Shown here piece after piece: positions 45,935 to 56,893 of a stretch of DNA of 64,000 nucleotides. Positions within the stretch are counted from its first letter, which is position 1. The number at the start of each line of letters is the position of its first letter. The notes beneath the pieces were generated by a model. That model was given only the letters and a program-made list of their open reading frames with translations. It searched no databases and was not told where the DNA came from. A program made the position numbers and the translations under genes. The stretch is from Neodiprion pinetum (Eukaryota > Arthropoda > Insecta > Hymenoptera > Diprionidae): NCBI RefSeq assembly GCF_021155775.2, contig NC_060235.2, forward strand, positions 11,145,193 to 11,209,192, written 5' to 3'.

Positions 45935-46379
45935 TGATCTATTAAGTATTATGATTTAGCCATATCAAGCTGGAACCGCCACACTCGAAAATCGAAAAAT
46001 TTCCTATGGAATAATTAAGGGCTAATTAGAGGCAAATTAAATGCTCTTTTTTCGAATTAAATGCTCCGCGTTTTATAAAAGAAACCTGTGGCGGTGCCAG
46101 CTTGACATAAACCTGGAACCGCCACACCGAGAAAAAACGGAAAACAGGTGAAATTTCGGAAAAGTGTTAGGGTCATAATTAGAGGCTAATTAAAGGCTCT
46201 TGGAATTGCTCATCTTTAAATTAATTGCTCGGTGTTTTTTGAAAAAAACCTGTGGCGGTGCCAGCTCGATGTAAACCAGACTTGAAAAAAAACGGAAACG
46301 AGGTCAAATTTCGAAAAAGTGTGAGGGTCATAATTAAAGGCTGATTAAAGTCTCCCGGAAAACCACCCGCTCGAATTAA

Positions 46380-47295
46380 GTGCTCCACCCCCAAGGGGTG
46401 GAAACCACCCAAAAACTAGGAAAACCCGTGTAACTCTTGGACGGAATAACTTACAGAGTTCGTTCGAATGTCAAAATTACTCCAGAATTAGAGGCTCCCG
46501 GAAAACCACCCGTTCGAATTGAGTGCTCCACCCCCGGGGGTGGAAACCACCAAAAAACTCGAAAAATTGGTTTCAACTCTCGGACGCAACAACTTACAGA
46601 GTTCGTACGTGGGTCAAAATTACTTCAGAATCAAAGGCTCCCGGAAAACCACCCGCTCGAATTAAGTGCTCCACCCCCGAGGGGTGGAAACCACCCAAAA
46701 ACTAGAAAAATCCGTGTAACTCTTGGACGGAACAACTTACAGAGTTCGTTCGAGTGTTAAAATCACTCCAGAATTAAAGGCTCCCGGAAAACCACCCGCT
46801 CGAATTAGGTGCTCCACCCCCGAGGGGTGGAAACCACCCAAAAACTAGAAAAATCCGTGTAACTCTTGGACGGAACAACTTACAGAGTTCGTTCGGGTGT
46901 TCAAATTACTCTAGAATTGAAGGCTCCCGGAAAACCACCCGCTCGAATTAGGTGCTTCACCCCCGAGGGGTGGATACCACCCAAAAACTAGAAAAATCCG
47001 TGTAACTCTTGGACGGAACAACTCACAGAGTTCGTACGAGAGTCAAAATTACTCCAAAATCAAAGGCTCCCGGAAAACCACCCGCTCGAAATAAGTGCTC
47101 CACCCCCGAGGGGTGGAAACCACCCAAAAACTAGAAAAATCCGTGCAACTCTTGGACGGAACAACTTACAGAGTTCGTTCGAGTGTTAAAATTACTCCAG
47201 AATTAAAGGCTCTCGTAAAACCACCCGCTCGAATTAAGTGCTCCGCCCCTGAGGGGTGGAAACCACCAAAAAACTAGAAAAATTGGTGTGACTCT
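46380..47295 (+). repeat. Tandem array of about 143-bp satellite units, left arm of FB-1
   Basis: Roughly six units, each with CTTGGACGGAACAACTTACA, CCGGAAAACCACCCGCTCGA and a hairpin CCACCCCCGAGGGGTGG. Spacing between the GGACGGAACAACTTAC motifs is about 143 bases. Short frames in it repeat the same peptide and are not genes. Confidence 0.92.
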
Positions 47296-50159
47296 TGGAC
47301 GGATTGAGTTAGATGGTCTTTGGAGGCGTTACATTAATCTCTCAATCATAGGCTCTCCGCTGCACAGTCCAAAAGTTTGGGTTTCAGAAAATCCATACAA
47401 GTTGACGTAATCCGTTCTAATTTCCAGATTTCCGTCACTTCGAAACAATGCATTATTGAATTGTCTCTGATAACAGAAGAATTTTCAACAACACAAGCCC
47501 TACAAAAATCAGCAGAGAAATTTGAGTGAATTTGAGGGTACACAAAATTCTCAAGTGTTCAGTTGATCTCATGTTCTGTCAACGATCAAACCGATCATTC
47601 TGTACTGTTAGTAGTACAAACGAATTCAAGTTTCACGGGACCGTTTTGCAGTTAAGTTCACTACTTCGTCGCTATCAGGAATCATGATACCCCGTTTCAA
47701 TCCATGATTCCCGAGACTATTTTAAATAAAGTAATTTCTAGTTTTGCCCGTAACTTCGTACTGGTGTATGAATGTGGAGTGCTATTGGATCAGGTGTCAA
47801 CATTGTTGAAAATTGTTCTTCGCTCACACCTTTGCTGCGATAATGTGTTCTGCCCGTATAAGCCATTCGCCGTCATCCAAAACATATTTCACTCTACGTT
47901 GACTTGGTTTATTTCCGACGTTATCGCCCCTGATCCATTGAATTGAATCCACCTATAAATCAGAATCGTAAATCAGTAATAATTGATAATAAAAATATCG
48001 ATAATAAAATATGAATTAATCATGATCACAAAAATGCAGGCGAACAGAGGGTATTTCGACAATCAGCAAAAAAAGCTTGTCAATGCGCAAGCGCTTCGAG
48101 TAAATTCATTCAAATGACCTGTGTTAAATTTCATTATGTATCAAAAACTCATCAATTTTATTCGCCGGTAATTGGTTATAAGTACACATTGTTAATATTA
48201 AATCTCATCGGTAGGCAAAAATCATTTTTTCTCAACAAAATAGCTATTGGTACTCACAGTATGTATGATTTCAGTAGAATGTGGACTGTGTGTAGGCGAC
48301 CGTGATGTTAGCCATCATGGCATCGCACATCTCGGGAAATATTTCAATTGCAAGAGTTTTTGAAATAATCAAAACTGCCATTTTTAACTTTTCTTTTGTG
48401 TTGGGAACATCAATCGACAATATATCGACATATTTGCATTCACATCATGTGCTGTAAAGCTATGTAAGCCCTTATCCTGAAACCATACTCCGTTTTTTCG
48501 TACCTCACCAAAGGTAAACATGAGCCGTTTGCATTCGCGGCACATTAAACCACCCAAAACTTTATAATACCCAAAATACTGGAAAAATATCTTCTTGTTT
48601 CTTGAGGTCTTAACTATAAGTCAAATTCATAATAATATCGAATAATCAATTTTACAACTATTTTGAATGTACAGCTAGATAGTATAAAAAAAGTAATTTT
48701 TTTTACTTTCAAACAAGTTGAGAACTTCCATTTCAGCACGAAAATACGTCTTTCAAAATTTTAGCTCTCAATCTTAACATTAAGAGGTTGCGCATCGCAC
48801 TTTTCCATTTGTCATAAGGATTACATGGGAGAAAATTGTTTGTGGCTCATTCTGATTTTCATCACTAGCTAACGATGCGCCGTACAGAAGATTCATAGAT
48901 ATATTTTTGTAGAGAATGGAACATAAGAAACTTAGAAAAATATCATCTTCCGCCTGGATTCCACGACACGCTTGTCGTCCACCCGCATAAGTGGTGGAAT
49001 TTTGCGAATTTTACCAGTATATTTGAGTCTCGATTCTTACGGTGAAAGATCTATTACGACTATCCGCCAGAGTTCGAATTTATTTACTGAGTAAGCGTAT
49101 AACATGGAAAAAACAGCTTCACGTTGGTCTTTCAATCATTCAGAACACCAACGATCGTCTTTAAGGTAGAGATGCAGCGTTCTAACCTCGTCGCTCATGT
49201 GCCGCATGCCCAACACAGTTTCACAGTCCTGGACGACCGTCGTTGTATCTCATAGGTGAAACACTATTCTTTTCGTGTTTGTTATTATAAAAAAAAAGCA
49301 TCGCAATTAATTTCATCCTCGATAATACAAATTTTTTTAGATTTTTATACGCCTGCTTATACGGGTGAAAGACGAGTTCAGTCGTGAAATTCAGGCGGAA
49401 AACGATATTTTGTGAAATTCTTATATTCCAATCAATGTGTAAGAACACTTTCGCTTATGCGTCTATGAATTTTTTTTGTTAATTTTTAACCGTCAATAAA
49501 GCTCTCCCGTAAGCCCTTATCACGGTGGTGCGTTGGAGAATGTTCATATTACTATTATACGTTACACGGATGATTCATTAAATGAATTGATGTTGCCAAA
49601 ATGACCCGGCTAACGTTGACTCCCAGGCCATAAAAAAAAATGGCAGCTTCTGAAGATTTGAAATTTGGAGTAGGAGTTTTCTTTATATAACGCACTCACT
49701 TTCTCAAGCCTGTAGCACAATTTAGACCATTGTGTCTATCTTTCTAGATAGCGTTTGAAAAGAGGAAAAAGGGCTAAGTTCCTGTGATGGTGACGTCGGT
49801 GGCGGTGACGAGTAATGTTTATAGTGTGGAGAAAGGTACATAGAAAATAATCTCCATCACTCACCTGCAATCCACACAAGTGAAATCAATAACTGCAAAA
49901 GCAACGCTTCATTTGCGCTGGGATGACGTTCGTTGGTGACGATGCTGAAATCAAAGTACAAGACACAAAAATTGTAACGAATTCACGCGACACGAGCATT
50001 TTTTCGCATTGAAAATCCTGGTTCCTGTTTCATCCACCTGCTACGTTGATTCGTAAAGTTCGTGTCTCAATCACACTCTTGTGGGTGGACTGTGAAGCAT
50101 TTAATTCGTAGGGGCAGTGTATCGAGAGCCCTTGACTAAAGAGTGATTTTGATGCCTCT
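47296..50159. other. Core of FB-1 between the satellite arrays
   Basis: AT-rich. Most of 47296-48960 recurs inverted in FB-2. It includes a short internal inverted repeat (about 48900-48960 against 49383-49430) and segments related to the 5699-6662 MITE (near 48782). Two small frames are conserved between the FB copies: minus strand near 47346-47543, and minus strand near 48390-48545 starting MCRECKRLMF. The central part 48990-49870 is absent from FB-2. No gene is recognised. Confidence 0.6.
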
Positions 50160-51470
50160 AGAAAACCCTCTAACTTGTTCCGTCCAAGAGTGACACGGAT
50201 TGTTCTAGTTTTTGGGTGGTTTCCACCCCTCGGGGGTGGAGCACTTAATTCGAGCGGGTGGTTTTTTCGGGAGCCTTTAATTCTGGAGTAATTTTAACAC
50301 TCGAACGAACTCTGTAAGTTGTTCCGTCCAAGAGTTACACGGATTTTTCTAGTTTTTGGGTGGTTTCCACCCCTCGGGGGTGAAGCACTTAATTCGAGCG
50401 GGTGGTTTTCCGGGAGCCTTTGATTCTGGAGTGATTTTAACACTTGAACGAACTCTGTAAGTTGTTCCGTCCGAGAGTGACACGGATTTTTCTAGTTTTT
50501 GGGTGGTTTCCACCCCTCGGGGGTGGAGCACTCAATTCGAGCGGGTGGTTTTCCGGGAGCCTTCAATTCTGGAGTAATTTTAACACTCGAACGAACTCTG
50601 TAAAGTGTTCCGTCCAAGAGTTACACGGATTTTTCTAGTTTTTGGGTGGTTTCCACCCCTCGGGGGTGAAGCACTTAATTCGAGCGGGTGGTTTTCCGGG
50701 AGCCTTTAATTCCGGAGTAATTTTGACGTGCGTACGAACTCTGTAAGTTGTTCCGTCCAAGAGTTACACGGATTTATCTAGTTTTTGGGTGGTTTCCACC
50801 CCTCGGGGGTGGAGCACTTAATTCGAGCGGGTGGTTTTCCGGGAGCCTTCAATTAGCCTTCAATTATGACCCTCACACTTTTTCGAAATTGGACCTCGTT
50901 CCCGTTTTTTTTCAAGTCTGGTTTATATCGAGCTGGCACCGCCACAGGTTTTTTTTAAAAAACGCCGAGCAATTAATTGAAAGATGAGCAATTCCGAGAG
51001 CCTTTCATTCTGGAGTAATTTTGACGTGCGTTCGAACTCTGTAAGTTGTTCCGTCCAAGAGTTACACGGATTTTTCTAGTTTTTGGGTGGTTTCCACCCC
51101 TCGGGGGTGGAGCACTTGATTCGAGCGGGTGGTTTTCCGGAAGCCTTTAATTCTGGAGTAATTTTAACACTCGAACGAACTCTGTAAGTTGTTCCGTCCA
51201 AGAGTTACACAGATTTTTCTAGTTTTTGGGTGGTTTCCACCCCTCGGGGGTGAAGCACTTAATACGAGCAAGTGGTTTTCCGGGAGCCTTCAATTCTGGA
51301 GTAATTGTAACACTCGAACGAACTCTGTAAGTTGTTCCGTCCAAGAGTTACACGGGTTTTTCTAGTTTTTGGGTGGTTTCCACCCCTCGGGGGTGGAGCA
51401 CTTAATTCGAGCGGGTGGTTTTCCGGGAGCCTTTAATTGGCCTTCAATTATGCCCCTCACTTTTTCGAAA
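50160..51470 (-). repeat. Tandem array of about 143-bp satellite units, right arm of FB-1
   Basis: About eight units in inverted orientation relative to the left array. A piece of the subterminal arm (about 50845-50995, with GAGCTGGCACCGCCACAGG) is embedded within the array, so the arm has been internally duplicated. Confidence 0.9.
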
Positions 51471-51789
51471 TTTGACCTGGTTCCCGTTTTTTTTCAAGTC
51501 TGGCTTATATTGAGCTGGCACCGCCACAGGTTTTCTCTCTATCTAATAAAAAAGTTTCGAACAAATAAACAGGTAGAAAAAGATTATAATAACAATAGTA
51601 AAAAAGACTATAATAACAATAGTATAAAAAAGATTATAATAACAATAGTATACGCATGAAGTTGGCGGTGGGGTGAGATCCCGAAAACAAAACAGAAGCA
51701 TCTAGCAAACCCTTTGACAGCTGTCATCGGCTGTTTATGACAGTCTTTGACAAATATCTTTATGGGTATCTGTTTCTGACGCGCAAAAA

Positions 51790-52239
51790 ATGAACATGCA
51801 AACGAAAATTATCAAGATGATTCCCGACGGGAATTGTCTTTTTCGCGCGTTGGCGTATCGTGTATACGGCACTCAAGATCGACACGCAGAGGTGAGACTG
51901 AGTATCGTTTCAAAGATAGTGGATAATTGGTCTACATTTGCGGGTTTTATTACAGGTAATGAGTCAAACGGTGCTGTGATTAGGTCACCTGGTGATTACA
52001 AATCACATATGAATAAAAATGGAATATACGGGGGAGAAGCAGAATTAGCTGCAGCTGCGGACATTTTTAAGATATGTTCAATCGTGTATCGCGAAGAACA
52101 AATTCATCCACACCGGATCGGATCACAAAATGAAACACAATTCTCGCTACTCTTCACCGGCGACGGAGACAGTGGACGCTTTGATGTCTTGCAGAACCAG
52201 AATAAAATTCAGATAGTGAGTAATAAGTATGAAAAGTAA
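51790..52239 (+). CDS. OTU-family cysteine protease-like protein, catalytic His replaced
   Basis: 149 residues from an ATG in an A-rich context (GCGCAAAAAATGAAC). The N terminus has the OTU signature D13-G-N-C16-L-F-R-A with the nucleophile Cys. It is followed by a VRLSIVSKIVDNW helix and a NGIYGGEAELAAAADIF block typical of OTU domains. Near the end, where OTU proteases have H-[YF]-D, the sequence is R130-F-D-V-L. The codon CGC (52177-52179) is one transition from CAC. OTU enzymes cleave ubiquitin or related isopeptide bonds; in Helentrons the domain is known but its role is not. With His lost this product is probably inactive, although the frame is otherwise clean. A 52303-52548 frame downstream shows no domain. 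Confidence 0.75.
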   Translation: MNMQTKIIKMIPDGNCLFRALAYRVYGTQDRHAEVRLSIVSKIVDNWSTFAGFITGNESNGAVIRSPGDYKSHMNKNGIYGGEAELAAAADIFKICSIVYREEQIHPHRIGSQNETQFSLLFTGDGDSGRFDVLQNQNKIQIVSNKYEK

Positions 52240-52821
52240 CAATCAAATAATAGTAAATCTAAATATATCACCAAACAGTCAAAAGGACAGCCGGGATTTA
52301 CGATGACAATGGAGAAAGGAGGAGTTTCAAGCAGCAGACAAGGCGATGAAGATGGTGGATGGTCGGAAGTATCACAAAAGAAAGAGAAAAATAAAATTGT
52401 AAGTGCGAAGACCCAAATAAGCCATAGAATAATATCCATCAAATATTCGTATAACCAGGTAAGAGGACGACCAGGATTGATGTTGACCACAAGAGAAAGA
52501 GGTGTTTTGCGGAATGAACAGCAACGCAAATATAGAGAAAAAAAATAATATAAAGAAGGTGATTTTGGAGAATAACGGGCAGAGCGGTAGCAAAAATAAT
52601 TCAGCAAGTCAAGGAGATAGATCGATATCAAGAGAGAAGGAACACTAATTTTCAACCAATGAATGGAAGCTTAGATTGATGAAAAAAAGAAAAGTAAACT
52701 CAGAAGGAATTGAAGTGGACAGCAAGTGCAGACCTGTCATCAAATCAACATGAAGGAATTCGCCTGTCTACTAGACAATGCGTAAGGAAATAGTGAGGCG
52801 CGTTGCGCCGAGATGGGGTTG

Positions 52822-52853
52822 GCGCGCGAAGCGCGCAGGGGCGAAGCCCCTAG
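52822..52853 (+). other. Palindromic 3' terminus of the Helentron-like element
   Basis: Two consecutive short hairpins with GAA loops, followed by CTAG and the host T-run. This is the expected termination structure for rolling-circle transposons. Confidence 0.7.
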
Positions 52854-53142
52854 TTTTCAAAAAACACCGAGCAATTAATTTAAAGATGAGCAATTCCAAG
52901 AGCCTTTAACTAGCCTCTAATTATCACCCCAACACTTTTCCGAAATTTCACCTGTTTTCCGTTTTTTCTCGGTGTGGCGGTTCCAGGTTTATGTCAAGCT
53001 GGCACCGCCACAGGTTTCTTTCAAAAAACGCGGAGCATTTAATTCGAAAATAGAGCATTTAATTAGCCTCTAATTAGCCCTTAATTATTCCATAGAAAAT
53101 TTTTCGACTTTCGAATGTGGCGGTTCCAGCTTGATATGGCTA

Positions 53143-53157
53143 ATCAGGTAAGATACC
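53143..53157 (+). other. 15-bp filler between FB-1 and FB-2 that matches a LINE
   Basis: ATCAGGTAAGATACC lies between the facing ends of the two foldback copies. With its borders, 19 bases (53142-53160) match exactly the complement of 63727-63745 in the LINE RT at the right window edge. Confidence 0.7.
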
Positions 53158-53399
53158 TAGCCATATCAAGCTGACATAAGCCTGGAACCGCCACACCGAA
53201 AAAAAACGGAAAACAGGTGAAATTTCGGAAAAGTGTTAGGGTCATAATTAAAGGCTAATCAAAGGCTCTTGGAATTCCTCATCTTTAAATTAATTGCTCG
53301 GCGTTTTTTAAAAAAAACCTGTGGCGGTGCCAGCTCGAAATAAACCAGACTTGAAAAAAAACGGGAACGAGGTCAAATTTCAAAAAAGTGTGAGGGTCA

Positions 53400-54105
53400 T
53401 AATTAAAGGCTAATTAAAGGCTCCCAGAAAACCACCCGCTCGAATTAGGTGTTCCACCCCCGAGGGGTGGAAACCACCCAAAAACTAGAAAAATCCGTGT
53501 AACTCTCGGACGGAACAACTTACAGAGTTCGTTCGAGTGTTAAAATTACTCCAGAATTAAAGGCTCCCGGAAAACCACCCGCTCGAATTGAGTGTTCCAC
53601 CCCCGAGGGGTGAAAACCACCCAAAAACTAGAAAAATCCGTGTAACTCTTGGACGGAACACTTTACAGAGTTCGTTCGAGTGTTAAAATTACTCCAGAAT
53701 TGAAGGCTCCCGGAAAACCACCCGCTCGAATTGAGTGCTCCACCCCCGAGGGGTGGAAACCACCCAAAAACTAGAAAAATCCGTGTCACTCTCGGACGGA
53801 ACAACTTACAGAGTTCGTTCAAGTGTTAAAATCACTCCAGAATCAAAGGCTCCCGGAAAACCACCCGCTCGAATTAAGTGCTTCACCCCCGAGGGGTGGA
53901 AACCACCCAAAAACTAGAAAAATCCGTGTAACTCTTGGACGGAACAACTTACAGAGTTCGTTCGAGTGTTAAAATTACTCCAGAATTAAAGGCTCCCGAA
54001 AAAACCACCCGCTCGAATTAAGTGCTCCACCCCCGAGGGGTGGAAACCACCCAAAAACTAGAAAAATCCGTGTCACTCTTGGACGGAACAAGTTAGAGGG
54101 TTTTC
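53400..54105 (+). repeat. Satellite array, left arm of FB-2
   Basis: About five units of the 143-bp repeat, same orientation as 46380-47295. Confidence 0.9.
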
Positions 54106-54641
54106 TAGAGGCATCAAAATCACTCTTTAGTCAAGGGCTCTCGATACACTGCCCCTACGAATTAAATGCTTCACAGTCCACCCACAAGAGTGTGATTGAG
54201 ACACGAACTTTACGAATCAACGTAGCAGGTGGATGAAACAGGAACCAGGATTTTCAATGCGAAAAAATGCTCGTGTCGCGTGAATTCGTTACAATTTTTG
54301 TGTCTTGTACTTTGATTTCAGCATCTTCATCAACGAACGTCATCCCAGCGCAAATGAAGCATTGTTTTTGCAGTTATTGATTTCACGTGTCGTGGAATCC
54401 AGGCGGAAGATGATATTTTTCTAAGTTTCTTATGTTCCAATTAATGCGTACAATAAGTTTCGCGTATACGGCTATAAATATTGTTTGTCAATTATTTTGC
54501 TGTAATTGTAACCTTCCCGTAACTTCCAGTCGTGAGGGTGCGTTCGAAGTTGTTTATATTACTATCAGGATAGAGCCCTTACGCGGATCTCGGGGTGTGC
54601 ATAAGGCATTTATTCAGGGATAAAAATATATATATATATAT

Positions 54642-54928
54642 TGTTACAAAGGGTGAAATCACCCGTTTTGCCCCCTCTTTAATGATCTAGTAGTCAGCAT
54701 AGATAAAAGACGTTTATAAACCTCTTATGTCTTTTAAAAGAATGAGGTTGCTGCGCCAACCAACATTATTGTAAAAACAGTCTTGTTTCAGACTTTAAAC
54801 GAGAAAAACATATCTTGCATTAAAAGCATTTTTCACGATATTTTGTTTACGCTCTTGATTTCTTTTGATTTGATAATAAGTAAACTCGCGGATCCATATT
54901 TTATTAACGTAACGTCCAAAACGTTACA
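54642..54928 (+). mobile_element. Small LTR-like element (287 bp) in a TA tract
   Basis: TGTTACAAAG...CCAAAACGTTACA with ATAT on both sides. The ends are TG..CA and inverted (TGTTAC / GTTACA). No coding capacity. It could be a solo LTR or a miniature element. Confidence 0.5.
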
Positions 54929-54934
54929 ATATAT

Positions 54935-56873
54935 TGTAACGTGGCAGTTTTACTGCGCGTTCCACACGGCTCCCCGAACTCTGGACGGACCACCGACTTA
55001 GGGAGCACGCGAAGTAGACCGCGGCTCATTTCGAAAAAGAGCGCCAGGACAATAGTCACGCATCCGAGACTCTAAGAGGGGACCATCGCCGGTTTAGCGA
55101 ATAAGACTTTTCAGGATTTTTGTTTATTTTTTTTCTGGGTGGCGAGTAAATGCGGCTTCGGACAGGGGATCGGCAGCAAATTCGAACGATGTTACTGGAT
55201 GGCAATCGCGGCGGATCGCGACGAAAGGAGGGCCTCGCACGAGGCTACGGAGAGAGCGTCAACGGAGAGCTCTGCCGCGAGGGAATCCAAGGCGGACGAG
55301 ATTCCCGTTGGTGGCCGGCGAGCCTTAGCCCCCCCCCCCCCCCCCCCCTCCGTCACCCAACTGACGACAGGTGCCCTCGCGAAGTCATCACCACGCCACT
55401 GCCAAGCTACGGGGTACACGAGACTGGTCAGCCAATCAACACCCCGCGACAGCGGAATCCAACGATAGCGATACGCTAGATTGTAAGAATTGCGTAACGA
55501 GAACCCCAATGCGAGCGGGAAAATTTTGACTAGGGATAACGCCTATGTTCGGGGCATGTTCGAATTGCGGCTCCGATTTGCAGGACCCGGCACTTGAGTC
55601 CTGGCGACCGATAGCGTTAGTGGCGTTGCGAGAAAGTTTAGAAAAAGCAAAGTTATTGTGTTTGGGATGGCTGAGACGGACGTAGGAGGATTTTTGGTGT
55701 GGCTGAGGAGCGGTAAGCGCTTATAATTCTTTGCGGGCATATTTCGAGCGCAAGTTAAATTGGCACACCGATAAACGGTCGGCCCACGCAATCTTAGAGT
55801 TAGAGTAGCGCTCGAAATCTGTTTGCCGATCTCCTTGAGGATGACCGTAGCCTGAGTTTCGCGATAACGTGTAGAGTCCAGGGGATCCTTGTAAAGTCTC
55901 GCGTCGAGTCACGGTTTCGCGTGGGGAACAATTTCGGAGTGAAATTGAGTGCGGCCAAATTCCGCTGCACAGGGTCTCGTCGAGTCTGCGTACGAAAAAG
56001 GGTGGTGAACTTTGAGGGAATAGAGACTACGACTTGAGCTCGGATGCGTCGTAATACGCTATACACTCGCGCGATTAGAAAAGCGTTCTAGAGTGATTAA
56101 TTTGGTCGCGATTAGCGCGTCGAGGCACGTCCTTTTTGATTTAGTTTATGAATTATTGTGCATCAGCAAAGTGGCGACTAGCGCCCGTAGAAATAAGATA
56201 CCAGCTAGATTTAATCAGAACTGCGATTAGCGCGTCGAGTACGATCTAGATTACGTTTTTGTTTAGCAGTTTATAATTAAGTGACGATTAGCGTCGTAGT
56301 TGAGGCCGATCGCGGGCAGCGCGTCGAGTCCGATTTTGTTTTTGGTTTTTGCGAGTTAAGGTATTGTTAAGACGGCGACTAGCGCAAGAAGGCCGTAGAG
56401 GTCTCCTAGATTTATTCATTTTTTTTTAATTTTTTTATTTGGTTTGTTTCTCCCTTTCTTATTTCTTTTGGATTAAATTTAACCCGTTGTATTTGGAATC
56501 GCGAAGGACGACTTGCGCAGTCGTATGATTATTTTTATTTTTAATTTTTTTTTGTACCATCGCTAACGAGAAATATATTATTGGAATTTTTTTTGTGATT
56601 TGGCCAAACCACGCATTGGCTTACTTGTGTTACATCTCTCTCTACCCAAAATTTACCCCCCCCCCCCTCTCCGCGGTACTGAGCTATCGAGTATATGGTC
56701 GCGATATTTCGCATTACCGATTTCGAGGCGTGTTAATCACGCCAGGCGCCCAACAAATCTCGCGGTATTGTTTTAGGTCCAGGGTACATCGGGGACGCCG
56801 ATTTATTGTGTACGAGGTAAGTTCTCGGTCATTTTTCTCCGAGTGATCGAGGTGCAGAAAAATCCACGTCACA
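54935..56873 (-). mobile_element. Full-length inverted copy of the 1.9-kb LTR-like element
   Basis: TGTAACGTGGCAG...GAAAAATCCACGTCACA, 1939 bases, flanked by AT tracts. It is highly similar to 1653-3563 in reverse orientation, including an expanded homopolymer (C-run about 55330-55347 against the G-run near 3160-3169). The frame at 55139-55468 resembles the frame at 3027-3359 but lacks any domain and crosses the homopolymer. Confidence 0.7.
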
Positions 56874-56893
56874 ATATATATATATATGTATTA

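Larger units (their letters stand above)
51534..52853 (+). mobile_element. Helentron/Helitron-like element with OTU-protease ORF
   Basis: A 1320-base block starts TCTCTC and ends in two adjacent palindromes (GGCGCGCGAAGCGCGC and GGGGCGAAGCCCC) followed by CTAG. Removing it restores the arm: three T to the left plus four T to the right recreate the CAGGTTTTTTTCAAAAAAC seen intact at about 63240, with no target duplication. Insertion between T and T without duplication, a 3' hairpin and an OTU domain are features known for Helentron-type elements. No Rep or helicase domain is present, so this copy is non-autonomous. It is presumably mobilised by a relative elsewhere. Confidence 0.75.
45957..53142 (+). 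mobile_element. Large foldback-like element, copy FB-1, with satellite-bearing arms
   Basis: The ends are inverted repeats: TAGCCATATCAAGCTGGAACC at the left and its complement ending GATATGGCTA at the right. Inside each end come AT-rich segments with repeated GGAACCGCCACA / TGTGGCGGTGCCAGC motifs, then tandem arrays of about 143-bp units in opposite orientation, then a non-repeated core. No transposase is recognised in it. FB-2 (53158-63533) is the same element inverted: left-arm core sequence of FB-1 (47296-48780) matches the right arm of FB-2, and right-arm core (49870-50150) matches the left arm of FB-2. A Helentron-like element interrupts the right arm. Confidence 0.8.

Noticed and set aside
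46380..47295. Regular repeats that might suggest a CRISPR array
   Set aside because: Units of 143 bp are tandem without unique spacers, in a eukaryotic transposon arm.
49221..49448. Minus-strand 75-codon frame in the FB-1 core
   Set aside because: It lies in an internal inverted repeat and has no homology or domain that I recognise.
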